From Bacillota bacterium (GTDB lineage Bacteria > Bacillota > Bacilli > Paenibacillales > Paenibacillaceae), in NCBI GenBank assembly GCA_023433615.1, contig JAEZCJ010000142.1, positions 1 to 26,235 of the forward strand: a DNA stretch of 26,235 nucleotides, in the 5' to 3' direction. The notes under the pieces are model-generated. The model searched no databases. It worked only from the letters and a program-made list of their open reading frames with translations, and had not been told where the DNA came from. The position numbers and the translations under genes were made by a program. This document shows positions 15,975-22,227 of this stretch, in pieces (positions within the stretch are counted from its first letter, which is position 1; each line of letters starts with the position of its first letter).

Positions 15975-17240
15975 GTGAACAAATATACATTGCAGAACGG
16001 ACTGCGCGTGGTCGTCGAGAACATTCCGACTTGCAGATCGGTCTCGTTCGGCATCTGGGTACGAACGGGCTCGCGCGACGAGACGCCGGAGGATAACGGT
16101 ATCTCGCATTTCATTGAACATATGCTGTTCAAAGGGACTGGGAGCCGCAGCGCGAAGGATATCGCCGACTTGTTCGACGGAATCGGCGGCAATGTGAACG
16201 CCTTCACCTCGAAGGAGTATACCTGCTATTTTGCCAAGGTGCTTGATGAGCATCTGCCCATAGCCGTCGAGGCACTCGCGGACATGTTCTTCGAATCGCA
16301 ATTCGATCCGGAGGAACTGAGCAAAGAGAAGAACGTCATCCTCGAAGAGATCGCCATGTACGACGACACGCCGGACGATAAGGTGCATGACGAGGCATCC
16401 CGGGCAGCGTTCGGCGATCACTCGCTTGCTTATTCGATCCTGGGCCTTAAGGAGCGTCTTACCGCGATGGGGCCGGACGACCTGCGGCAGTACATGGACG
16501 GACACTACCGCATCGACAACACCGTGGTCGCCATAGCGGGCAACGTGGAGGACGCCAGCGTGCTGGCCCTGCTCGAGAAGCACTTCAGCAAGTTCGCGCG
16601 GCAAGGGGAGTCTTCGCCGTTGGTTGCGCCAAGCTTCCGGGGCGATTACCTGTTCCATAAGAAGAAGACCGAGCAGAATCACCTCTGCTTGTCATTCCCG
16701 GGATGCTCCATTACGGACCCGCAGCTGTACGCGATGGTACTGCTGAACAATGCGGTCGGCGGCGGCATGAGCTCGCGGCTGTTCCAGGAAATTCGCGAGA
16801 AGCGCGGGCTGGCATATTCGGTCTATTCGTACCATACCTCGTACGCCGATACCGGCATCTTCACGGTATACGCCGGAACGGCGCCCAAGCAGACGAAGGA
16901 TGTGCTTGATCTGACGCTGGAGCAGATGAGCGAGCTTGGGCAGTCGGGATTGACCGATGCCGAGCTGCATCGGGGCAAGGAGCAGCTCAAAGGGAGCTTG
17001 ATCTTAAGCCTCGAGAGCACAAGCAGCCGCATGAACCGGATCGGCAAGAATGAGCTGATGCTCGGACGCCATTATACGCTTGACGAGATGCTGCAGCGCA
17101 TCGACGCGGTGACGATGGCGGATATACGCGATGTGACGAACCGGATACTGTCGGTGCCGTTCGCTGTCGCGATGGTAGGCACGAACGATAAAGCCGCGGC
17201 ATCCATTGGGAGGGATTGTCTTGTATCGCGTTCTGTTTAA
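15975..17240 (+). CDS. mlpA: M16 family zinc peptidase (YmxG/MlpA type)
   Basis: A 421-residue cytosolic protease of the insulinase/mitochondrial processing peptidase family. It carries the inverted zinc motif HFIEH (H45, E48, H49) and the downstream glutamate ligand, about E125, in ILEEIAMYDD. The second half has the family's inactive partner domain, with GGGMSSRLFQEIREKRGLAYSV. The length is typical. In B. subtilis the orthologue at this place (mlpA/ymxG) has been linked to regulation of extracellular protease; its substrate is unknown to me. GTG 15975 follows AGGAGG (15962–15967) by 7 nt. Its last 20 nt overlap dut. Confidence 0.93.
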   Translation: MNKYTLQNGLRVVVENIPTCRSVSFGIWVRTGSRDETPEDNGISHFIEHMLFKGTGSRSAKDIADLFDGIGGNVNAFTSKEYTCYFAKVLDEHLPIAVEALADMFFESQFDPEELSKEKNVILEEIAMYDDTPDDKVHDEASRAAFGDHSLAYSILGLKERLTAMGPDDLRQYMDGHYRIDNTVVAIAGNVEDASVLALLEKHFSKFARQGESSPLVAPSFRGDYLFHKKKTEQNHLCLSFPGCSITDPQLYAMVLLNNAVGGGMSSRLFQEIREKRGLAYSVYSYHTSYADTGIFTVYAGTAPKQTKDVLDLTLEQMSELGQSGLTDAELHRGKEQLKGSLILSLESTSSRMNRIGKNELMLGRHYTLDEMLQRIDAVTMADIRDVTNRILSVPFAVAMVGTNDKAAASIGRDCLVSRSV

Positions 17241-17664
17241 GAGACTGACAGGCAATGAGGATATTCCGCTTCCGACCCGAATGTCGGAATGGGCAGCAGG
17301 CTTCGACCTGCACGCGGCCGTCACCGAACCGGTCGTACTTGCGCCCGGCGAGCGCGGCTTGATCCCGGCCGGCTTCGCCATGGCGATGCCGCCGGAGCTT
17401 GAAGCGCAGATTCGTCCGCGCAGCGGCCTCGCCTTCAAGCACGGCATCACGTGCCTGAATTCGCCGGGCACGATCGACGCCGATTATCGCGGCGAGGTGA
17501 AGGTGCTGCTCATTAACCACGGACAAGAGCCGTTCGCGATCGCGCGGGGCGAACGGATCGCGCAGATGGTGTTCCAGACCGTACCGCAGGTGGAGACGGC
17601 CGAAGCCATGGAACTGCCTGACACGGTTCGCGGCGCGGGCGGCTTCGGCCATACGGGCAAATAA
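17221..17664 (+). CDS. dut: dUTP diphosphatase (dUTPase)
   Basis: This trimeric dUTPase removes dUTP, keeping uracil out of DNA and feeding dTMP synthesis. All five motifs are present in 147 residues: AGFDL (26–30), RPRSGLA (65–71), GTIDADYRGE (83–92), RGERIAQ (109–115) and RGAGGFGHTG (137–146). The last has His where Ser is commoner. TTG 17221 is chosen because GGGAGGG (17208–17214) is 6 nt upstream; an earlier in-frame TTG at 17206 would overlap that Shine-Dalgarno. dut is not at this place in B. subtilis. A strong terminator follows. Confidence 0.96.
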   Translation: MYRVLFKRLTGNEDIPLPTRMSEWAAGFDLHAAVTEPVVLAPGERGLIPAGFAMAMPPELEAQIRPRSGLAFKHGITCLNSPGTIDADYRGEVKVLLINHGQEPFAIARGERIAQMVFQTVPQVETAEAMELPDTVRGAGGFGHTGK

Positions 17665-17685
17665 CCGCATAACAGGGATCGTGTG

Positions 17686-17714
17686 AGCCGGAGGGATACA
17701 GCCTCCGGCTTTTT
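17686..17714 (+). terminator. dut terminator
   Basis: AGCCGGAGG and CCTCCGGCT form a perfect 9-bp stem around a 7-nt loop and run into T5. It separates the peptidase–dut unit from dpaAB. Confidence 0.9.
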
Positions 17715-17725
17715 GTTACCATTAC

Positions 17726-17834
17726 AGAAAGTTAACTGCGCTCAAGCATAATGCACAGGGAACTTTCTTGTATGGCGATAAAACCTACATCTGAACGCGG
17801 TCGCTCTTCTTCGAAAGGCCTCGATAGAGGTTTT
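17726..17834 (+). other. Non-coding stretch with two inverted repeats where ymxH is expected
   Basis: AGAAAGTT (17726–17733) pairs perfectly with AACTTTCT (17761–17768) over a 27-nt loop. AAGGCCTC (17815–17822) pairs with GAGGTTTT (17827–17834, two G·U) around GATA and runs into a T-rich end. No reading frame resembling YmxH/YlmC is seen. The second hairpin could be a weak terminator upstream of the dpaA promoter. Confidence 0.45.
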
Positions 17835-17840
17835 CTTATC

Positions 17841-17868
17841 ACCACGCTCTGGGCGCTTGCATAAGATG
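17841..17868 (+). promoter_or_regulatory. Candidate sigma-K promoter for dpaAB
   Basis: AC (17841–17842), 17 nt, then CATAAGATG (17860–17868) fits the sigma-K pattern AC-N16/17-CATANNNTA with one mismatch. The start would be near 17875, about 30 nt before the dpaA start codon. In B. subtilis dpaAB (spoVF) is transcribed by sigma-K in the mother cell, so location and type agree. Confidence 0.5.
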
Positions 17869-17904
17869 CAGCATAGCTAGCTAGCGCAGGAAGGAGTGAA
17901 GAGT

Positions 17905-18804
17905 GTGCTCACGGGTGTTAACGTCGTGCTGCTCGGCGGCGATGCCAGACAGCTTGAGGTCATACGGAAGCTGGCGGAGCTTGACGCGACAGTGGTCATG
18001 GTCGGATTCGACGGTCTTCATACGCCGCTGGACGGGGCCGTAAGCGCAGAGCTTGGCGAGGAATTGTTCCAGAATACGGATGCGCTCGTGCTGCCTGCGG
18101 TCGGAACGGATGACGAGGGGATCGTGACCGCGGTATTCAGCGATAAGGAACTTCGACTGCGCGAGGAATACGTGGCGCGTCTGCCTAAGCATTGCAAGAT
18201 CTATACGGGAATGGCGAAGCCTTACTTGAAACAATTGTGCGCACGTTACGATATCCAGATCGTCGAATTGTTCGAACGGGATGACGTTGCGATCTACAAC
18301 TCGATTCCGACGGCGGAAGGCGCCATCATGATGGCGATCCAACAGACGGACATCACGATTCACGGCTCTACATCGCTCGTGCTCGGCCTGGGGAGAACCG
18401 GATTTACGCTTGCCCGCACCCTGCAGGGGATGGGGGCCAAAGTAAAGGTTGCCGTGAGGCGGGAAGAGCACTACGCACGCGCGGAAGAGATGGGCTTCGA
18501 GCCGCTCTACATCAAGGATTTGCTGCATCACACGGCCCATGTTGACTTGCTTTTTAACACAATTCCGACTATGATAATCACAGCGCAAATTATTGCTAAA
18601 TTGCCATCGCGAGCCGTCATCATCGACCTAGCGTCGAAGCCGGGCGGCACTGATTTTCGCTTCGCGGAGAAGCGCGGAATCAAGGCGATGCTTGCCCCCG
18701 GGTTACCCGGAATCGTAGCTCCCAAAACAGCCGGACGTATTATAGCGGATTGCTTGAGTCGGTTGATCATGGAGGATTCACGATTACGGGGGGATGAGCA
18801 ATGA
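17905..18804 (+). CDS. dpaA: Dipicolinate synthase subunit A
   Basis: With DpaB this makes dipicolinic acid from dihydrodipicolinate in the sporulating mother cell; calcium dipicolinate then fills the spore core. The 299 residues have an N-terminal domain starting MLTGVNVVLLGGDARQLEVI, the FERDDVAIYNSIPTAEG segment, a Rossmann nucleotide-binding motif VLGLGRTG, and the conserved end PGGTDFRFAEKRGIKA…APGLPGIVAPKTAG. I prefer GTG 17905 to GTG 17896: AAGGAG (17891–17895) abuts the first but is 9 nt before the second, and MLTG matches the B. subtilis start. It overlaps dpaB by 4 nt. Confidence 0.96.
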   Translation: MLTGVNVVLLGGDARQLEVIRKLAELDATVVMVGFDGLHTPLDGAVSAELGEELFQNTDALVLPAVGTDDEGIVTAVFSDKELRLREEYVARLPKHCKIYTGMAKPYLKQLCARYDIQIVELFERDDVAIYNSIPTAEGAIMMAIQQTDITIHGSTSLVLGLGRTGFTLARTLQGMGAKVKVAVRREEHYARAEEMGFEPLYIKDLLHHTAHVDLLFNTIPTMIITAQIIAKLPSRAVIIDLASKPGGTDFRFAEKRGIKAMLAPGLPGIVAPKTAGRIIADCLSRLIMEDSRLRGDEQ

Positions 18805-19397
18805 GTTTTTGGCATGGCAAGACGGTCGGCTATGCATTATCCGGATCGCATTGTACGTTCGCGGAGGTAATGCCGCAGATTGAGCGGTTCGTAGACGCCG
18901 GAGCGTCCGTCATTCCGATCGTCACGCAGACGATCATGACGACGGACACCCGATTCGGAACGTCCGAGGAATGGCAGCGCAGATTGAAGGAGATTACGAA
19001 GAACGAGATCATATCGACCATCGTGCAGGCGGAGCCGCTCGGGCCTTCCAAGCTGCTCGACGTCATGGTCATCGCGCCATGCACGGGCAACACGACCAGC
19101 AAGCTCGCGAACGCGATGACGGACAGCGCGGTACTGATGGCGGCCAAAGCTCAGATGCGCAATGGCCGGCCGCTCGTCTTGGCCATTTCGACCAACGACG
19201 GCCTCGGATTGAACGCGGCGAATATCGCGAAGCTGCTCAATGCGAAGAACGTGTATTTCGTCCCGTTCGGTCAAGATAATCCCGAGCAGAAGCCGAATTC
19301 GCTTGTCGCGCGCATGGACCTGCTGTTGGAATCATGCGAGGCGGCGCTTAAAGGCAGCCAACTGCAGCCCGTACTTATCGAACGCTTCAATTATTGA
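18801..19397 (+). CDS. dpaB: Dipicolinate synthase subunit B
   Basis: A 198-residue flavoprotein-family partner of DpaA. Typical segments are GYALSGSHCTFAEVMP (flavin-type nucleotide fold), APCTGNTTSKLANAMTDS and STNDGLGLNAANI. It starts inside the dpaA stop (ATGA overlap), so the subunits are made together. In B. subtilis asd follows directly; here only remnants of asd do. Confidence 0.96.
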   Translation: MSFWHGKTVGYALSGSHCTFAEVMPQIERFVDAGASVIPIVTQTIMTTDTRFGTSEEWQRRLKEITKNEIISTIVQAEPLGPSKLLDVMVIAPCTGNTTSKLANAMTDSAVLMAAKAQMRNGRPLVLAISTNDGLGLNAANIAKLLNAKNVYFVPFGQDNPEQKPNSLVARMDLLLESCEAALKGSQLQPVLIERFNY

Positions 19398-19405
19398 CCG
19401 CGCCC

Positions 19406-19640
19406 GGCGCCGTCAGCATCGACAATACGAGTGCGTTCCGGATGAATCCGGATACGCCTCTTGTCGTGCCTAGAGACGGCAATTGAAGAATGACTACAAG
19501 CCGGAGGATGTTCGCAGGCTGCTGTCGCAGTGCATTTAGCAATCATCATGACTGACGACCGGACACGATACTACGGGTATTTGCCAACGGTCAAGACGCT
19601 ACAGCAACCATTGCCGCGGTCCTAGACACACGATCGAAAG
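19406..19640 (+). pseudogene. asd: Decayed aspartate-semialdehyde dehydrogenase remnant
   Basis: Between dpaB and dapG, exactly where asd sits in B. subtilis, 19406–19471 codes SIDNTSAFRMNPDTPLVVP, the hallmark segment near residue 100 of aspartate-semialdehyde dehydrogenases; a stop follows four codons later. In another frame, 19483–19527 reads LKNDYKPEDVRRLLS, resembling the late segment around residue 260. A third frame holds a weaker DD…YLPT match (19554–19590), and IAAVL near 19608–19625 may be the C-terminus. No start region or catalytic cysteine segment is left. About 280 bp remain of a gene of about 1.05 kb, in three frames, so indels and deletions have destroyed it. The first match is firm; the others are tentative. 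Confidence 0.85.
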
Positions 19641-19679
19641 CAGCGCGTCATGCCTCCCATATGGAAGGATGAGCGTCAG

Positions 19680-20894
19680 ATGGCGATTCTGGTCATGAAA
19701 TTCGGCGGAACGTCGGTTGCGGCAGAGGAGTCGAGGCAGCGTGCGCTGCAGCATATCGAGCGCGAACGCGCGCTGGGTTACGGCATCGTCGTTGTCGTAT
19801 CGGCGATGGGCAGGCAAGGCGATCCCTATGCGACCGATACTTTATTGGCGCTAGCCGGAGACCATTCGGCTGCGCTTCCGCCGCGCGAGAAGGATATGCT
19901 GGCGGCATGCGGCGAAGTCATCTCCGCCAATGTATTCTGCGCGCTGCTGGCCGCCCGCGGCATTCCGGCAACCGTACTGACGGGCGGCCAAGCAGGCATC
20001 ACGACCGATAACCAGTATGGCAAGGCGCGGATTACGCATATCGATCCCGTCAACATTCTGTCGCTTCTCGAGCAGGGGAGCACCGTCATCGTGACGGGCT
20101 TCCAAGGGAAGTCGGCCAACGGCGACGTGACGACGCTCGGTCGCGGCGGCAGCGACACTTCCGCAACTGCACTCGCCGCCTCTCTTCGGGCCGAACGCGT
20201 CGATATTTATACCGATGTCGTAGGGATTCTCACTGCCGATCCGAGGCAGGTAGAGGAAGCCCGTCCGCTCGCTCAAGTGAGTTATGTCGAAATATGCAAC
20301 ATGGCGCGGCAAGGCGCGAAGGTGGTCCATCCGCGGGCGGTCGAGATCGCCGCACAGGCGAACATCCCGTTGCGAGTTCGATCGACATTCTCCGACAACC
20401 CGGGCACGCTTGTGGCTTCCGACTCGTCGGAAGCCGGAGCATTCGTCAAGGATCGGCACGTCACGAGCATCGCGCATGTCGGCGGAATTACGCAGATCGC
20501 CGTCGCGGCAGGGGACCTGCCGGGCGATGTTCAACTGAGCGTCTTTCGGTCGATGGCGAAGCATGGCATCAGCGTCGACTTCATCAACGTCACGCCTGGC
20601 GGTTGTCTCTATACCGTATTCGATCATGATGCGAATCGGGCTGTAGACGTGTTGAAGGAGCTGGGATACACGCCTTCAGCCGTTCGCGGCTGCGCGAAGG
20701 TATCCGTGATCGGCGGCGGCATGAACGGCGTGCCGGGCATCATGGCAAGCATCGTGGAGGCGCTCTCCGAGGAGGGCATCTCGATTCTGCAATCGGCGGA
20801 TTCCAACACCACGATCTGGGTACTGGTGCGCATGGACGACATGACGCGCGCAATTCGCGCATTGCACGCCAAATTCGGTCTTCATCTGTTATAA
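19680..20894 (+). CDS. dapG: Aspartate kinase, DapG type
   Basis: Aspartokinase phosphorylates aspartate, the first step towards diaminopimelate, lysine and dipicolinate. The 404 residues begin MAILVMKFGGTSVA, with the KFGGTS substrate/ATP motif. TTLGRGGSDTSATALA and VDIYTDVVGILTADPR follow, and then two C-terminal ACT domains that would bind a feedback inhibitor. B. subtilis DapG is inhibited by meso-diaminopimelate; the same is likely by orthology and position. ATG 19680 has AAGGA 10 nt upstream; the frame extends to 19650 without family similarity. No promoter was found between the asd remnant and this gene. Confidence 0.95.
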   Translation: MAILVMKFGGTSVAAEESRQRALQHIERERALGYGIVVVVSAMGRQGDPYATDTLLALAGDHSAALPPREKDMLAACGEVISANVFCALLAARGIPATVLTGGQAGITTDNQYGKARITHIDPVNILSLLEQGSTVIVTGFQGKSANGDVTTLGRGGSDTSATALAASLRAERVDIYTDVVGILTADPRQVEEARPLAQVSYVEICNMARQGAKVVHPRAVEIAAQANIPLRVRSTFSDNPGTLVASDSSEAGAFVKDRHVTSIAHVGGITQIAVAAGDLPGDVQLSVFRSMAKHGISVDFINVTPGGCLYTVFDHDANRAVDVLKELGYTPSAVRGCAKVSVIGGGMNGVPGIMASIVEALSEEGISILQSADSNTTIWVLVRMDDMTRAIRALHAKFGLHLL

Positions 20895-20895
20895 T
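20887..20895 (+). promoter_or_regulatory. Extended -10 promoter candidate for dapA, overlapping the dapG stop
   Basis: TGTTATAAT (20887–20895) is a full extended -10 (TGN plus TATAAT), and its last bases include the dapG TAA stop. No good -35 lies at the right distance. It would start a dapA leader of about 170 nt. Confidence 0.5.
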
Positions 20896-20915
20896 GTAAG
20901 TTAGTGATTATTCAA

Positions 20916-21051
20916 AAAGACCGATGGTCAGCGCCTCTAGGGTTTCCGGAGGAAACACTGCATCGGAAGCACTATGCATCGCGATCGCAATTGGGCTTTT
21001 AGAATTACCTCTACAATGATGTCACTTGGGTTCAACGAAACGGCTTGAACC
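20916..21051 (+). promoter_or_regulatory. Structured dapA leader with competing helices and a partial repeat motif
   Basis: The first 20 nt (20916–20935) match the 5' end of the dispersed repeat. CCGATG (20921–20926) pairs with CATCGG (20961–20966) around an inner hairpin, AGGGTTTCC/GGAAACACT with a GGA loop. TGCAT (20959–20963) can instead pair with ATGCA (20974–20978), excluding the first helix. A 7-bp hairpin GGTTCAA/TTGAACC (21029–21051) ends 8 nt before the Shine-Dalgarno. No T-run typical of an attenuator is present. It matches no riboswitch I know. Confidence 0.5.
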
Positions 21052-21070
21052 TACCACAGGAGGAGTCAGT

Positions 21071-21943
21071 ATGGATTTCGGAAGATTGGTTACCGCGATG
21101 GTTACCCCGTTCGACGCGAACGGCCAGATCGATTGGGCAGCCGCAGAGCGGTTGATCGATTACTTGATAGAGGAGCAATTGAGTGACAGCTTGGTTGTCG
21201 CGGGAACGACAGGCGAATCGCCAACGCTTACGGACGAAGAGAAAGAGGCAATGTTCCGCTTCGTTGTCGAGAAAGCTGCCGGCCGCGCTCGCGTAATCGC
21301 GGGAACGGGGAGCAACAACACGGCCCATTCGATCCACCTGACTCATACGGCCGAGCAATGCGGCGTGGACGGCGTGCTGCTCGTAGCGCCTTATTACAAC
21401 CGCCCAAGCCAGGAAGGGCTGTACCTGCACTTCAAGGCGATTGCCGAATCGACCAAGCTGCCTGTCATGCTGTATAACGTTCCGGGCCGCACGGCCGTCA
21501 ACATCGATGCAAACACGACGCTGCGCCTTGCGCAGCTGCCGAACGTCACGGCCACGAAGGACTGCGCATCGACGGATCAGATCGCCGCGATCGTCGCAGG
21601 CGCGCCTGAGGGTTTCCGCGTCTACAGCGGGGACGACAGCGCTACGCTGCCCGTCATGGCAGTGGGCGGCTATGGCATCGTCAGCGTGGCAAGCCACGTC
21701 ATCGGCAAACAAATGAAACAGATGATCGAAGCGCATCTGGCGGGCCGCAGCGAAGAAGCTGCCAAGCTCCATCTGGCCTGCGCACCCGTATTCAAAGGAC
21801 TATTCAATTGCCCGCATCCCGTTCCGAACCCCGTGCCCGTCAAATATGCATTGGGCCTCAAAGGGATGCCGGTCGGCGGAGTCCGATTGCCCCTTGCGCC
21901 TATTACCGAAGCGGAAGCAGCTTACATTCGCCCTCTGATCTAA
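21071..21943 (+). CDS. dapA: 4-hydroxy-tetrahydrodipicolinate synthase
   Basis: DapA condenses aspartate semialdehyde with pyruvate, giving the branch-point metabolite for lysine, cell-wall diaminopimelate and, through DpaAB, dipicolinate. The 290 residues form a TIM barrel with AGTTGESPTL (T46, T47), the PYYNRPSQEG loop, Tyr135 and Arg140 in LYNVPGRT, Schiff-base Lys163 in ATKDCAS, and YSGDD. AGGAGGAG precedes ATG 21071. An in-frame TTG at 21026 is inside the leader hairpin region and is not family-like. Its substrate comes from Asd, whose gene is broken here, so an intact asd must lie elsewhere. Confidence 0.97.
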   Translation: MDFGRLVTAMVTPFDANGQIDWAAAERLIDYLIEEQLSDSLVVAGTTGESPTLTDEEKEAMFRFVVEKAAGRARVIAGTGSNNTAHSIHLTHTAEQCGVDGVLLVAPYYNRPSQEGLYLHFKAIAESTKLPVMLYNVPGRTAVNIDANTTLRLAQLPNVTATKDCASTDQIAAIVAGAPEGFRVYSGDDSATLPVMAVGGYGIVSVASHVIGKQMKQMIEAHLAGRSEEAAKLHLACAPVFKGLFNCPHPVPNPVPVKYALGLKGMPVGGVRLPLAPITEAEAAYIRPLI

Positions 21944-21972
21944 GACGGGAATGAGCGCGAATGTCGGATAAG

Positions 21973-22002
21973 AACCGGTGCCGATCTTGAGCATCGGTTT
22001 TT
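21973..22002 (+). terminator. dapA terminator
   Basis: AACCGGTGC (21973–21981) pairs with GCATCGGTT (21991–21999, one G·U) around a 9-nt loop and leads into T5. From here to the rnjB promoter (22003–22110) I see only a short CCGC/GCGG hairpin and a repeated GTCGGAC. Confidence 0.85.
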
Positions 22003-22110
22003 CTGTTTTTGGAGACGCTATAGCTTCAAGAGGAGTTGTCGGACGGGTCGAAAAAACGGCGTCGGACCGCGGAATTGCGGTTGAGTGGCATATTGGCTTA
22101 ACCCTTATGC

Positions 22111-22140
22111 TTGTGTTCTGTCATTTTCTTCATGTATAAT
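22111..22140 (+). promoter_or_regulatory. Promoter candidate for the RNase J gene
   Basis: A perfect TATAAT (22135–22140) has TTGTGT 18 nt upstream (22111–22116). Transcription would start near 22147, about 80 nt before the start codon. Confidence 0.6.
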
Positions 22141-22227
22141 GTGTTACAAGTGACTGGGTGCGGCAAATCTTTGATAAATGAATAGGTTTGGATCGACGTC
22201 CAACAATTATAGGAGGTACGGATTTAC

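Noticed and set aside
20936..20980. ykkC/guanidine-I riboswitch in the dapA leader
   Set aside because: TCTAGGGTTTCCG resembles the first ykkC core segment with one extra T, but the second segment (CTGGTCCGAGAG) and the hairpin between the two segments are missing.
20896..21070. Lysine riboswitch or T-box before dapA
   Set aside because: No L-box core and no AGGGTGGNACCGCG T-box sequence can be found, and there is no terminator with a T-run.
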